Counted from the stretch's first letter, positions 52,695 through 62,569 are shown. The stretch: DNA of 64,000 bases from Gemmatimonadota bacterium (GCA_022571515.1 JACZXQ010000006.1:62001-126000), one strand, 5' to 3'. Translations and numbers: made by a program. The notes: generated by a model from the sequence alone, not told the origin.

Positions 52695-53933
52695 ATGCGG
52701 TTCGCTGAGGGGGTACGGCTGGCGCTCCACCAACTCCGCACCCAGAAGCTCAAGACGTTTTTCAGCCTGCTGGGCGTCATAGTCGGTGTCATGTTCCTCA
52801 TCGTCGTCGTGAGCATAGTCGAGGGCATCGACCGGTACATACGTGAGGATCTCGCCTCCGTGATGTGGGGCGTCAACACCGTCACCATCCAACGCTTCCC
52901 CGACGGCCCGGACACCAGCGGCCAGAGCGCGCGCGCCCGGCGGAGGCGCCCTCGCCTCGAGTACGACGACTGGAAAGCCCTCCAGAAATTGGTGACCACG
53001 CCCTCGCTGGTCGGCGCCGAGAGCGGCACGGGTGGTGCGGTCGTAGCAGACAACGGACGCCGCATCGAGCAGGTTCGCATCATGGGAGTAAGTCCTGAGA
53101 TGCTTACGATTCGGGACTGGAACGTCGAGCAAGGCCGCCCGTTCTCGGATCAGGAAGCGAGCCGGGGCACTGCCGTCGTCATCATTGGCAAGGACCCGGC
53201 CGAGATGCTCTTTCCCGGCGCCGCTGCCGTTGGCAGAAGTGTGAGAATCAGAGGGTTCCAGTACCGGGTCATCGGCGTGTTGGAGGAACAGGGCAGCATC
53301 TTCGGGCAATCCCTGGACAACCTCGTGATCGCGCCGGCACAATCGGCCATTCAAGCCGTGACCGCTCCGCACGGGGTGGTCGAGCGGATCATCATCCAGA
53401 CCCTGGACCCCGCCGACCTGCGCCAGGCCCAACTCGAAGCTGAAGAGATCATGCGCATCCGCCGGCGCCTGAGGCCGGGTGAGCCAAACAACTTCGCCGT
53501 CGAGACGGCCGAGGACACCTTGAGCTTCTGGGACCGTATCTCCAAGGTTCTGTTCCTGGCGTTGCCGGGCCTGGTGGCGATCTCTCTGGTGGTCGGGGGC
53601 ATCGTCATCATGAACATCATGCTGGTATCCGTGATGGAGCGGACTCGAGAGATCGGTGTGCGCAAGGCACTGGGCGCCCGGCGCCGGGACATCCTCACGC
53701 AGGTGCTGATCGAGAGTACGACGCTCTCGGGCTTCGGCGCAGTCTTTGGCGTGGGCATCGGGATCGGGCTGACGTACCTCGTGCGAGCCGTGTCGCCGCT
53801 CCCCGCGGCGGTCGCTCCCAAGTGGGTGGCTCTCGGTGTCATCCTGGGGCTGGTCGTGGGAGTCATCTCGGGTGTGTACCCTGCTTTGCGGGCCTCGAAG
53901 CTGAACCCCGTCGACGCGCTGAGGCACGAATAG
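52695..53933 (+). CDS. MacB-like ABC transporter permease (FtsX fold), first copy
   Basis: The 412-residue protein has one N-terminal membrane helix (FFSLLGVIVGVMFLIVVVSI). A periplasmic MacB_PCD domain (about 50-270) and three C-terminal helices follow, with the conserved ERTREIGVRKALGARRRDI loop before the third. No ATPase domain is fused. It is followed one base later by a second permease of the same family, so a heterodimer is likely. The ATP-binding protein must be encoded elsewhere. Confidence 0.92.
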   Translation: MRFAEGVRLALHQLRTQKLKTFFSLLGVIVGVMFLIVVVSIVEGIDRYIREDLASVMWGVNTVTIQRFPDGPDTSGQSARARRRRPRLEYDDWKALQKLVTTPSLVGAESGTGGAVVADNGRRIEQVRIMGVSPEMLTIRDWNVEQGRPFSDQEASRGTAVVIIGKDPAEMLFPGAAAVGRSVRIRGFQYRVIGVLEEQGSIFGQSLDNLVIAPAQSAIQAVTAPHGVVERIIIQTLDPADLRQAQLEAEEIMRIRRRLRPGEPNNFAVETAEDTLSFWDRISKVLFLALPGLVAISLVVGGIVIMNIMLVSVMERTREIGVRKALGARRRDILTQVLIESTTLSGFGAVFGVGIGIGLTYLVRAVSPLPAAVAPKWVALGVILGLVVGVISGVYPALRASKLNPVDALRHE

Positions 53934-53934
53934 C

Positions 53935-55191
53935 TTGAGCCGACTTCACACGCTGGAGGAAGGGGTTGCCATCGCAGTGGACTCGATCCGCGCGAACAAA
54001 ATCCGGTCGGGCCTCACGATTCTCGGGGTGGCCATCGGTGTGGGTGTCGTGGTGACCATGGCCGCGCTGATCACGGGGATACGCTCCTCGATCGTCGAGG
54101 GGTTCGAGTCCGCCGGCCCGGACAACTTCTCGGTGGTGCGATTCGACTTCACAGGCATTCAGTTCAGTAGCTCCCGCCCACCTTGGTGGAACAAGCCTGT
54201 TGTGGAGCCGGAGGAAGCGGAGCGGCTGGCCGACCTCCCTGGCGTGGAGGCGTCCCTCTACAACTTCGGGTTCTCGACGACCATGATCGCCGGGGAACGC
54301 AGGGTATCCGGAATCCAATCCCAGGCCTATTCGGCGGGCTGGATCCATTACGCGCAGGGGCATTTCAGCGCCGGGCGTGATTACACGCCTCAAGAGGTGC
54401 GCCAGGCCAAGCCCGTCGTCGTGATCTCGACCGACCTGGCGGAAACGCTCTTCGGTGACCTCGACCCGATTGGGCGAAAGGTCCGAGTCAGCGCGGGCCG
54501 CAGAGGGGTCAACGAAGCCTTCCGCATAATCGGCGTGTTCAAGGCGGACGAGAACATTTTTTCGGCGGCCATCAAGGACTTCGCCGTCTTCCCTTACACA
54601 ACGGCCATGAAGCGCATCAAGGCGTCGAACTGGCAGGCCGGCATCTGGATCGTCCCGGAAGAGGGAGCGCGACAGGCGGACGTGATCGATAACGTCGTCG
54701 GTGCCATGCGCGGCATGAGGGGCCTTCGGCCGCAAGAAGAGGACGACTTCGCAATCCTGCGCTCGGACCAGCTGCTGGACACGTTCAACCAGATCACTGC
54801 GGTGTTCTTTCTGGTCATGCTGGCCCTCTCGTCCGTAGGCCTGCTTGTGGGCGGCATCGGCGTCGTGGGCATCATGATGATCTCCGTCACGGAGCGGACC
54901 AGGGAGATCGGCATTCGCAAGGCAGTGGGCGCCACGCGGCAGGAGATCCTGTGGCAGTTCCTCGTCGAGGCGGCCGTGCTGACCTTGCTGGGCGGGGCCA
55001 GCGGCATGGCTCTCGGCGCGGGGCTCGCAGAGTTGGTAGCCTCCATGACCCCCATTCCTGCCTCCATTCCGCTGTGGGCCGTAGCGACGGCGTTGGCCAT
55101 GGCCGTGCTCACAGGAATGCTCTTCGGGCTGGTGCCGGCGTATCGGGCGTCGCGTATGAACCCGGTGACCGCCCTGGGCCACGAGCTATGA
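53935..55191 (+). CDS. MacB-like ABC transporter permease (FtsX fold), second copy
   Basis: The 418-residue protein has the same layout as its neighbour: N-terminal helix (ILGVAIGVGVVVTMAALI), a periplasmic domain, then three C-terminal helices with ERTREIGIRKAVGATRQEI. It starts with TTG one base after the preceding TAG. Its stop overlaps the bshB1 ATG as ATGA. Paired MacB-type permeases with TolC and HlyD partners export peptides, lipoproteins or small molecules; the cargo is unknown. Confidence 0.92.
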   Translation: MSRLHTLEEGVAIAVDSIRANKIRSGLTILGVAIGVGVVVTMAALITGIRSSIVEGFESAGPDNFSVVRFDFTGIQFSSSRPPWWNKPVVEPEEAERLADLPGVEASLYNFGFSTTMIAGERRVSGIQSQAYSAGWIHYAQGHFSAGRDYTPQEVRQAKPVVVISTDLAETLFGDLDPIGRKVRVSAGRRGVNEAFRIIGVFKADENIFSAAIKDFAVFPYTTAMKRIKASNWQAGIWIVPEEGARQADVIDNVVGAMRGMRGLRPQEEDDFAILRSDQLLDTFNQITAVFFLVMLALSSVGLLVGGIGVVGIMMISVTERTREIGIRKAVGATRQEILWQFLVEAAVLTLLGGASGMALGAGLAELVASMTPIPASIPLWAVATALAMAVLTGMLFGLVPAYRASRMNPVTALGHEL

Positions 55192-55916
55192 GCTTGGAAC
55201 TCGACGTCCTCGCGATCTTCGCGCATCCGGACGACGCCGAACTGCTCTGTGGTGGTGCCCTCCTCAAGAGCGCCCAGGTGGGAGAGCGCACTGGTGCTCT
55301 AGATCTGACGCGAGGTGAGCGAGCCACCCTTGGATCACCCGAAGTCCGCGAGCAGGAAGCCCGGAGGGCGGCCGAGGTTCTGGGCTTGGCCGTACGCCGG
55401 AACGCGGGCCTCCCCGACTCAGCCATCGAGAACACGGTGGAGTCGCGAACCACGCTGGTCGAGATTCTACGAGAACTCCGGCCGCGCGTGGTCGTGACCC
55501 ATGCGCGCGAAGGCCGCCACCGAGACCACCGAATTGCCGCCCAACTGGTCTACGACGCCTGCTTCCTAGCCGGGCTCAAGGGCTTCCCCGCAGCGGGCGA
55601 GGCTCACAGGCCCGAGAAGTTGGTGCACGCCATGACCTTCAGAGAGGACGTGGTGAAGCCCACCTTCGTGATCGATATCTCAGATCAAATGGAAGCCAAA
55701 CTCGAGGCCCTGGCCTGCTATGACTCGCAGTTCGTGGAGGGATCAGTCCAAGCCGGTGAGGTGTTTCCGGGAGGCGGCCGGCCGCTGGCAGATCAGATCC
55801 GCGCGAAATGTGCGCACCACGGGTCGCTCATTCGTGTGGCGTATGGAGAGCCGTTCTGGACCCGTGAGACGGTCGAGATGGAGAGCCTTGGACAGCTCGA
55901 GGTCGCCACCTTCTGA
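55188..55916 (+). CDS. bshB1: Bacillithiol biosynthesis deacetylase BshB1 (PIG-L family)
   Basis: The 242-residue protein of the LmbE/PIG-L fold begins DVLAIFAHPDDAELLCGGAL, with zinc ligands in AHPDD (12-16) and HRDH. It carries DLTRGERATLGSPEVREQEA and LACYDSQF, close to BshB1. BshB1 removes the acetyl group from GlcNAc-malate during bacillithiol synthesis. bshA and bshC are not in the window. Its ATG overlaps the permease stop, so it belongs to the same transcript as the efflux genes. Confidence 0.88.
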   Translation: MSLELDVLAIFAHPDDAELLCGGALLKSAQVGERTGALDLTRGERATLGSPEVREQEARRAAEVLGLAVRRNAGLPDSAIENTVESRTTLVEILRELRPRVVVTHAREGRHRDHRIAAQLVYDACFLAGLKGFPAAGEAHRPEKLVHAMTFREDVVKPTFVIDISDQMEAKLEALACYDSQFVEGSVQAGEVFPGGGRPLADQIRAKCAHHGSLIRVAYGEPFWTRETVEMESLGQLEVATF

Positions 55917-55934
55917 CCACGGCCGACCCTACCG

Positions 55935-56273
55935 TCATCCTACCGCGCACGACACCTCGAGCAGAACCCTGCGCCAACTCGGCACCTCTGATCCGTGCAC
56001 CTTGAGCGCACGCGCCGACGCGCCACCGCCCCGTAGGATCCAAGGCGCCAGCCAAGCGCCGATCTCGGGAGGCAGGTGCCCGATGGGATCACCTCCCGTG
56101 ACGTGAACCCATACCTCCGGCTCTTCCTGGCCCGGGGGATCGGGTATGAGATACAAAGTGTCCCCCGCCCTCATGTGGTCGAGAAGTCGGTCCCGTCCGG
56201 CGAAGACTGTGCCATGCACCGTGGCCCTGAACCGGCGAGGGCAGCCCAGGGGGAGTGACGGAGGACCCTTCAT
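55935..56273 (-). CDS. Stand-alone HIRAN-domain protein
   Basis: The 112-residue protein is a single small domain: ATVHGTVFAGRDRLLDHM, then the core AGDTLYLIPDPP, the strand EVWVHVTGGDPIGHLPPEI and AWLAPWILRGG. The pattern of a GDxLxL strand, a charged proline loop, then IGHLP with a helix matches HIRAN domains, which in Rad5/HLTF-like helicases bind DNA 3' ends. It is not fused to a helicase here. It is divergent from iscS across a 114-bp gap that contains an AT-rich TAATAT on the minus strand without a good -35. Confidence 0.6.
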   Translation of the reverse strand: MKGPPSLPLGCPRRFRATVHGTVFAGRDRLLDHMRAGDTLYLIPDPPGQEEPEVWVHVTGGDPIGHLPPEIGAWLAPWILRGGGASARALKVHGSEVPSWRRVLLEVSCAVG

Positions 56274-56387
56274 CGCTTTTCCTCATGCAGAGTGCAGTGA
56301 GCGGACGCTTTTGTCATATTAGGCACACTCGTCGGCCAACGAAATGGCCCCCCTGACATTCCGTGTGCGGTTGCGGGCAGCCTGACC

Positions 56388-57542
56388 ATGAAACCCATCT
56401 ATCTCGACTACGCGGCAACGACTCCCGTCCGGGAGGAAGTGCGGAAAGCCATGGAGCCGCTCCTGTCGGATGAGTTCGGCAACCCGTCGAGCCGGCACCG
56501 TTGGGGCCGTGCCGCGACTGCCCGGCTGGAAGAGGCTCGTGAGCGCAGTGCCGCCGCCCTCGGGGTGGCCCCACCCGAGGTGTTGTTCATCCGCGGTGGG
56601 ACCGAGAGCGACAACCTCGCCATCCTGGGGCGTGCCGCAGTGTGGAGCGCGCGCGGTGACGAGCCCCTCGTGGTGGTGTCGGCCATTGAGCATAGGGCAG
56701 TGCTGGAGGCCGCCGAAAGCGTGGCTCGCTCCGGCGGCGAATGCGTCGTCGTGGGCGTGGGGCGGGACGGCGCGCTCGACGAAGATGCCCTGCGCACCGC
56801 TCTCGAACGCCAGCCGGCCGTTGTCTCGATGATGTGGGTCAACAACGAGGTGGGTCTGATGCTCCCCGTCGTCGAGGTCGCGGAGATGGCGCACGCGGCA
56901 GGCGTTGTGTTCCACACCGACGCCGTGCAGGCGGTGGGCAAGGTTCCCGTCCGCCTGGGAGATACGGAGATCGATCTGGCCACGGTCACGGGCCACAAGA
57001 TCTACGGACCCAAGGGCACCGGGCTGCTTGTGGTCCGCCGCGGTACGGAGGTCGCTCCACGCGTCTTCGGAGGCGGCCAGGAACAGAGTCTCAGACCGGG
57101 CACCGAGGACGTGGCCGGCGCCGTTGGGATGTCGGTAGCGGTCGAGCTGGCTACCCGGGAGGCCGAGTTCGAGGCCAAGAGGCTGACCACCCTTCGCAGG
57201 CAGCTGGAGGAATCCCTTGTTGCCGAGCTGGGCTCGATTACGGTCCACGGGGCCGAAGCGAAGCGCGCTCCACACATCCTGAGCATCGGGATTCCCCAAG
57301 CGGACCAGGAGGTCATGCTGGCTGGCCTGGATCTGGAGGGCATTGCGGTCTCCGGGGGATCGGCCTGTGATTCCGGTGCGGTGGTGAAGAGTCACGTGTT
57401 GCTCGCCATGTACGGCGACGACGCCCGTGGCGCCACGGTTCGTTTCAGCCTCGGACACGGCACTACGGCCGACCACATCCACGCGGCGGCGGCCGCAACG
57501 GTCGCCGTGGTTCGCCGGGCTGAGGCTGCCGCATCGCCATGA
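56388..57542 (+). CDS. iscS: Cysteine desulfurase IscS/NifS type
   Basis: This 384-residue PLP enzyme starts KPIYLDYAATTPVREEV. The PLP lysine is K204 (VTGHKIYGPKGTGLL) and the catalytic cysteine C327 (VSGGSACDSGAV). The loop around the cysteine is of the NifS/IscS length. It provides persulfide sulfur, here most probably to MnmA, whose gene overlaps it by four bases (ATGA). No iscU or other cluster-assembly gene is adjacent. Confidence 0.94.
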   Translation: MKPIYLDYAATTPVREEVRKAMEPLLSDEFGNPSSRHRWGRAATARLEEARERSAAALGVAPPEVLFIRGGTESDNLAILGRAAVWSARGDEPLVVVSAIEHRAVLEAAESVARSGGECVVVGVGRDGALDEDALRTALERQPAVVSMMWVNNEVGLMLPVVEVAEMAHAAGVVFHTDAVQAVGKVPVRLGDTEIDLATVTGHKIYGPKGTGLLVVRRGTEVAPRVFGGGQEQSLRPGTEDVAGAVGMSVAVELATREAEFEAKRLTTLRRQLEESLVAELGSITVHGAEAKRAPHILSIGIPQADQEVMLAGLDLEGIAVSGGSACDSGAVVKSHVLLAMYGDDARGATVRFSLGHGTTADHIHAAAAATVAVVRRAEAAASP

Positions 57543-58615
57543 CCGGGCGCATCCTGGTCGCCATGTCGGGCGGCGTCGACTCTTCGGTCGCGGCCGCCTT
57601 GCTCGTCGAGCAGGGCTACGACGTGGTGGGCGTAACCATGAAGACGTTCTGTTACTCGGAGAAGGCCGGTCCCTCCAAGACGTGCTGCGGCCTCGATGGG
57701 ATCATGGACGCACAGCGGGTGGCCGGGACGTTGGGCATACCCCATTACGTGTTCGACGTGGAGGAGGCCTTCACAAGGGACGTCATCGACGACTTCGTGG
57801 AAGAGTACGCGAACGGCCGAACGCCGAACCCCTGCGTACGGTGCAACTCCAACACGAAGTTCAAGGATCTGCTGGCCCGCGGCCGTGTGCTGGGCTGCGA
57901 CGGCATCGCCTCGGGACACTATGTGCGGATCGAGCACGGGAATGGGGCGTCCGCCCTCTTCAGGGGGGCCGACCACAACAAGGACCAATCCTACTTCCTG
58001 TGGGGCCTCCCCGGTGACATGCTGCCGCTGTTGCGATTCCCCCTTGGCGACCTGACGAAGTCCCAGGTACGGAGCCGTGCGCACGAACTGGGCCTGGCGA
58101 CTGCGGACAAACCAGAGTCGCAGGAAATCTGCTTCGTGCCTACGGGCGACTACCGCGACCTACTCGAAAAGCGACTCGCCCCTACCCACCCAGCTCTCGA
58201 GCCAGGGCCGATCGTGGACCTGGACGGCCGTGTGCTCGGCCAACACAACGGCTACGCGGGCTACACCATCGGCCAACGCAAGCGCCTGGGCGGTGGGTTT
58301 CCCGAACCGATGTTCGTGGTCGCCGTTCACGCCGATACCCGTGAGGTGGTGGTCGGCCCCAGCGGCGCCTGCTTCTCCGACGGGGTCGATGTGGGCGAGT
58401 TGAACTGGCACGGGGCTGCGCCGGGAGAAGGCCGCGAGATCCAGGTGCAGATCCGGTATCGTGCCAAACCAGTGAGTGCAACGGTGGTAAGGTGCGGCGA
58501 TCCGCTTCGATTGATGTTCGCGGAGCCGCAGCGGGCCGTGACACCAGGTCAGTCGGCGGTGGTCTACGAGCGTGAGCGTCTCTTGGGCGGAGGAAGAATC
58601 CTCGTTAGTGTCTGA
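57539..58615 (+). CDS. mnmA: tRNA-specific 2-thiouridylase MnmA
   Basis: The 358-residue protein has the PP-loop MSGGVDSSV (10-16), the two catalytic cysteines C99 (NPCVRCNS) and C198 ([11 protein letters not shown]), and the C-terminal EMAP-like and barrel domains. It thiolates U34 of tRNALys, tRNAGlu and tRNAGln with sulfur relayed from IscS. Translation is coupled to iscS. The last 11 bases overlap the end of the convergent dnaJ gene. Confidence 0.96.
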   Translation: MTGRILVAMSGGVDSSVAAALLVEQGYDVVGVTMKTFCYSEKAGPSKTCCGLDGIMDAQRVAGTLGIPHYVFDVEEAFTRDVIDDFVEEYANGRTPNPCVRCNSNTKFKDLLARGRVLGCDGIASGHYVRIEHGNGASALFRGADHNKDQSYFLWGLPGDMLPLLRFPLGDLTKSQVRSRAHELGLATADKPESQEICFVPTGDYRDLLEKRLAPTHPALEPGPIVDLDGRVLGQHNGYAGYTIGQRKRLGGGFPEPMFVVAVHADTREVVVGPSGACFSDGVDVGELNWHGAAPGEGREIQVQIRYRAKPVSATVVRCGDPLRLMFAEPQRAVTPGQSAVVYERERLLGGGRILVSV

Positions 58616-59726
58616 GCCCCGAGGCGCTACCGAACTCTTCCATCATCTTCTGCTCTTCCTCGCTCAGTTTGTCGGGGATGGTCACTTCCACTTCGACGTA
58701 TTGGTCCCCCATACGGCCGTCACGACGCACACCCTGGCCGCGGATCCTGAACTTCGTGCCGCTTTGGGTTCCGGGCGGCACCTTCAGATGCACCTTCTTC
58801 CCGCCCACCGTGTTGACAGCCATGGTCGAACCCAGCGTCGCCTGAACGATGTTGATCGGGACCGTGACGTGGATGTCGAGACCTTTCCGGCGGAAGAAAC
58901 CGTGGGGCTTGACCTTGAACGTGATGAGGAGGTCGCCAGGCTTTCCTCCATGACTTCCCCGCTCTCCCTGGCCCGACAGTCGGACCTTCGAGCCGCTGTC
59001 GACTCCGGCAGGGACACCCACCTGAATCCTCCGAGTCTGCCGAATGGTCCCGCTACCTTTGCATGGCTTACAGAAATCCTTGGGAAGTTCGCCACGGCCA
59101 AAACACGCTGGGCATGGACGGTTCACCGCGAATCCCCCCTGGCCGAAGCTGACCGTGCCGGAGCCCTTGCACTCCGTGCAGCGGCTCATGTCCGTGCCGC
59201 GGGCCGCGCCGGACCCGTTGCAGGTGGCGCATTCTTCCGTGATGGACACGTCGATGGAGATCTTGCCGCCCCTCACCGCCGTCTTGAATGGAATCTCGAC
59301 GACGTATTCGACATTGTCGCCCTTTGCCGGACCTCTCTTTTTCTTCCCGGCTTCCGGTCTCTTCCCGCGGTCGAAGATCGACGAAAAGATGTCGCCGAGG
59401 CCGCCGAGGCCGCCCAGGTCGGAGAGATCCTCGAAGGAAAAGCCCCCAGCCCCTGGCGTGGGCGATCCACCCGACGACGGCCGGCGGCCGAAGCCTAGCG
59501 ACGCCAAGCGACGCATGTTGTCGTACTTCTTGCGCTTCTCCGGGTCGGAGAGCACTCCATAGCCCTCACCGATCGCCTTGAAGCGATCCACAGCCTTGGG
59601 GTCTCCCGGGTTTTTGTCCGGATGGTACTTCTTGGCCAGCTTCCGGTAGGCCTCCTTGAGTTCGTCCTGTGAGGCCGACTCGGATACGCCGAGAATCTTG
59701 TAGAAATCCTTCGTTGGGCTGCGCAT
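58605..59726 (-). CDS. dnaJ: Chaperone DnaJ
   Basis: This type I DnaJ has 373 residues. The J-domain holds the HPD motif ([13 protein letters not shown]). A Gly/Phe-rich linker follows ([18 protein letters not shown]). Four CxxCxGxG zinc repeats are seen ([32 protein letters not shown]), then the substrate-binding beta domains. The ATG shares one base with the grpE stop (TGATG arrangement). No dnaK is in the window. Confidence 0.96.
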   Translation of the reverse strand: MRSPTKDFYKILGVSESASQDELKEAYRKLAKKYHPDKNPGDPKAVDRFKAIGEGYGVLSDPEKRKKYDNMRRLASLGFGRRPSSGGSPTPGAGGFSFEDLSDLGGLGGLGDIFSSIFDRGKRPEAGKKKRGPAKGDNVEYVVEIPFKTAVRGGKISIDVSITEECATCNGSGAARGTDMSRCTECKGSGTVSFGQGGFAVNRPCPACFGRGELPKDFCKPCKGSGTIRQTRRIQVGVPAGVDSGSKVRLSGQGERGSHGGKPGDLLITFKVKPHGFFRRKGLDIHVTVPINIVQATLGSTMAVNTVGGKKVHLKVPPGTQSGTKFRIRGQGVRRDGRMGDQYVEVEVTIPDKLSEEEQKMMEEFGSASGLRH

Positions 59727-60394
59727 CAGCCGAACTTCTTCACACTCACTCCGGAGGGACGAACGAGGTGCCCTTTCAGCATGTATCCCTTCTGTATCAC
59801 ATCCTGCACCATGTCGTCTTCTTCCTCCGACTCGGCCGGAACCCGCATCATGGCCGCCATGGTGTTCGGGTCGAACTTCTCTCCGACCGGATCCAGCACG
59901 TCGACGCCGGCGGCCTCGAGCGCCTGGCGGAACTTGCGCTCGACTAGGTCCACTCCCTCGACCAGGGCCTCCACCGTCGTGGCGTCCGGCTGCCATGCAC
60001 CCACACGCTGCAGGTCGTCCAGAGCGTCTACGAACTGGCGCACCATGTCTGCCTGAGCTCGAGACCACATGTCCAACCGCTCGCCTTCCGCGCGGCGTTT
60101 GTAGTTGGTGAACTCCGCCGCAAGCCGGAGATGCCGATCGTTGAGTTCGTCGAGCTCCTCCTGGAGGTCGGGTGTAGGCGCCGCACCGTCAGCCTCCTCC
60201 ACTGTTACTTCTCCATCCTGACCGGAGGGCGCTGATCCGCCCGTACCGGCGTCATCCATGCCGGCTACGAGCTCCGGCGTGGCAGCCCCCGGATCGCCAG
60301 CGGCCTGTTCCTCGATCTCGGCGGCGTCCTCCGTAACCTCGGTGTTCGCGGCCTCGATCATCTCGTCCGTTGATGGCCTGGTTTTTTTCGTCAT
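59726..60394 (-). CDS. grpE: Nucleotide exchange factor GrpE
   Basis: The ATG at 60394, with AGGGACG upstream, gives 222 residues. An acidic disordered N-terminus (about 1-80) is followed by the long dimerisation helix ([25 protein letters not shown]) and the compact beta domain ending [13 protein letters not shown]. It releases ADP from DnaK. In many bacteria hrcA precedes grpE; here an alpha/beta hydrolase gene does, and no CIRCE element is visible in the 71-bp gap. Confidence 0.95.
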   Translation of the reverse strand: MTKKTRPSTDEMIEAANTEVTEDAAEIEEQAAGDPGAATPELVAGMDDAGTGGSAPSGQDGEVTVEEADGAAPTPDLQEELDELNDRHLRLAAEFTNYKRRAEGERLDMWSRAQADMVRQFVDALDDLQRVGAWQPDATTVEALVEGVDLVERKFRQALEAAGVDVLDPVGEKFDPNTMAAMMRVPAESEEEDDMVQDVIQKGYMLKGHLVRPSGVSVKKFG

Positions 60395-60465
60395 TCGTCC
60401 CTGTGCGCTCAATTCGGTTGATTCACGATTCAAACAGCAAATGTATTCATATGAGAGACCGTTTC

Positions 60466-61296
60466 CTACCGTACCAGCTCTCGGTCGATCCAGTCGCCGG
60501 CGGCCAGAAATACGTCTCCCCGCTCGGGCTCGTTATGAGGTTCGTGGAGGAGCCCCGGTAACGGCACCACCGTCGCCCTCCCATTCTGGATCGTCTCCGC
60601 GAAAGCCATCGTGACGGAAGGCACCACCAGCGGATCTGCCTGGGGCACCAAAAATAACGCCGGCGTGTCGAACAGGTGCGCATTCGCCAGGGCCCTCTTC
60701 TGCTCCTCGAGTACGACGTGGTAAAGACGCGGAGAGATTCGATCGTGCACCAATCGATCCTCCCTGTAGGCCCGGAGTCGGTCGGCATCGCGCATGAGCG
60801 CCTCGGGCGCCATTCCCGTCGACAGCGCAAGCCACGGTGCGACCCTGTCCAGTATACGTGCCAGGAGACGCTTCCATTCTGGCACAGGTGCTCGTGTGGC
60901 CAACCAAGGCGACGTAATCACAGCTCCCCGAACATCGCCAGGGTCGCCTTGAAGGTGTCGAATCACCAGGAGCCCGCCCATCGAATGGCCCCAAAGGAAC
61001 ACGGGTAGCCGCCCGCTCACGGAGCGAGCCTCCTTAATGGCCCGTCCCAGGTCCTCGCGAAGCTGGCCGAAGGAGGGGGCGTGTCCCCGGATGCCCTGCG
61101 AGCGACCGTGCCCCCGCTGATCGAACCCGAACACGGTAAACCCTCGCGCCACCAACGACTCGGCCACCAGATCGTAGCGTCCGGCGTGATCGCCGAGACC
61201 GTGGACGATCACGACCAGGGCGACGGCCTCCTCGGCCTCCCATAGACGCCATGCCAGCCGTTTGGCGCCCACGCCCTCGAAGGTGCCTTCGGTCAT
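60466..61296 (-). CDS. Alpha/beta hydrolase, monoacylglycerol lipase type
   Basis: The 276-residue serine hydrolase begins with a VIVHGLGDHAGRY oxyanion segment. The nucleophile is S105 (LWGHSMGGLL), an acid Asp lies in VPQADPLVV, and the His is in GLLHEPHNEPE. HGxGxHxxRY with GHSMGG and HExxNE is the signature of monoacylglycerol lipase/lysophospholipase-type enzymes. It would cleave fatty acyl esters of glycerol or lysolipids. It lies four bases after cinA. Confidence 0.85.
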   Translation of the reverse strand: MTEGTFEGVGAKRLAWRLWEAEEAVALVVIVHGLGDHAGRYDLVAESLVARGFTVFGFDQRGHGRSQGIRGHAPSFGQLREDLGRAIKEARSVSGRLPVFLWGHSMGGLLVIRHLQGDPGDVRGAVITSPWLATRAPVPEWKRLLARILDRVAPWLALSTGMAPEALMRDADRLRAYREDRLVHDRISPRLYHVVLEEQKRALANAHLFDTPALFLVPQADPLVVPSVTMAFAETIQNGRATVVPLPGLLHEPHNEPERGDVFLAAGDWIDRELVR

Positions 61297-61300
61297 GGCT

Positions 61301-62566
61301 TCATCCGGCCTCCAACATCCGAAGCAAGAGGGCCATCGTAGCCTGAGCCGCCCTCTCGCGTATTCCGGTACGATCCCCCTTGAAGCGTTCCCGGCGCACC
61401 TCGCAGCGACCGTCGAAATATGCTGCGAAACATACCGTGCCTACCGGCTTCTGGTCGGAGCCTCCACCCGGCCCCGCGATACCGGTCACGCCCAGACCCG
61501 CATCCGCACCCATGGTCTGCGCGACGCCGCGCGCCATGGCAGCCGCGACGTCCTCCGAAACGACGCCGTGAGCCTCAATGTCCTCCCGAGACACACCCAA
61601 GACGTCGGTTTTGATGCGATCGTCGTAGGCCACCAACCCTCCCACAAAGTACTTGGAGGCGCCAGGAAGGTCGGTCAACCGCTTCGCGATCAAACCGCCG
61701 GTGCAGCTCTCGGCCACCGCCAAGGTCCGCGATGCGGCCACCAGGGCGCTGCCGAGCGCATCCGCCAGGTCACGCCGGTCGGAGTAGTACCGGTACTCCC
61801 TCACCGCCGGTTCCAGCGCTTCTTCGATCGAATCCAACCAACGGGCCGCCTCGGCGTTGTCCACTCCCCGAGCCGTGAGCCGGAGTTCCACTCCACCCAG
61901 CCCGGGTAGGTAAGCCAGGGCGACCGGACCCATGTCCTGGGGCAGGGCTGACTCGACCATCTCCGCCAGAACGGATTCCGGAACCCCGGTCGTGTGAATG
62001 CGGCGATGGTGGAGAGGGCGGAGCCGGCCTGCAAAACGCTGCGACAGAAGAGGCACCACCTGCTCCTCGACGAGGCGAACCAGTTCACCCGGCACACCTG
62101 GAAGAAGGATCACCAGCGATCCCTCGACCTCCACAGCCTGGCCTGGCGCTGTTCCCAGGGAGTTCGGCAGGATTCGTGCGCCCTCCAGAACCTGGGCTTG
62201 GGACACGTTTCGCTCCGGCAACAGCTCATAGCCACGGGATCGAAAGCGATCTTCGAGTCCGGCCAGGAGGTCTCGGTCCACCCGAAGCGCGGCGCCCGTC
62301 AAGTCAGCCAGGGCCTCGCGGGTACGATCGTCCGGAGTGGGCCCAAGGCCTCCCGTGACCAGCACGACTTCGGCTAAAGCGGCGGCCCTCACCACCGCCG
62401 CCGCGATGTCAGCCTTGGCATCTGGAATCGTCCAACCGCGACAGACCGGCACCCCGAGATCCGCTAGCCGCCGTCCAAGCCAAGCGCTATTGGTATCGAT
62501 CGTGTCGCCAAGGAGAAGCTCGTCGCCGATCGCGACGATGGCCGCCGCCGGGACGGAGGCTCCCAA
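61301..62566 (-). CDS. cinA: CinA-family NMN deamidase/ADP-ribose pyrophosphatase-like protein
   Basis: The 421-residue protein has an N-terminal molybdopterin-binding-like COG1058 domain (AIVAIGDELLLGDTIDTNSA, VVLVTGGLGPTPDDRTREAL with minor difference). The C-terminal CinA domain carries AESCTGGLIAKRLTDLPGAS and GVTGIAGPGGGSDQKPVGTV. CinA recycles pyridine nucleotides by deamidating NMN and is often linked to competence genes. The start is TTG, four bases after the pgsA stop. comM is also present in the window. Confidence 0.94.
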   Translation of the reverse strand: MGASVPAAAIVAIGDELLLGDTIDTNSAWLGRRLADLGVPVCRGWTIPDAKADIAAAVVRAAALAEVVLVTGGLGPTPDDRTREALADLTGAALRVDRDLLAGLEDRFRSRGYELLPERNVSQAQVLEGARILPNSLGTAPGQAVEVEGSLVILLPGVPGELVRLVEEQVVPLLSQRFAGRLRPLHHRRIHTTGVPESVLAEMVESALPQDMGPVALAYLPGLGGVELRLTARGVDNAEAARWLDSIEEALEPAVREYRYYSDRRDLADALGSALVAASRTLAVAESCTGGLIAKRLTDLPGASKYFVGGLVAYDDRIKTDVLGVSREDIEAHGVVSEDVAAAMARGVAQTMGADAGLGVTGIAGPGGGSDQKPVGTVCFAAYFDGRCEVRRERFKGDRTGIRERAAQATMALLLRMLEAG

Positions 62567-62569
62567 GGC

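Noticed and set aside
56319-57482. Open frame of 387 codons opposite iscS
   Set aside because: Shadow of a clearly identified cysteine desulfurase gene.
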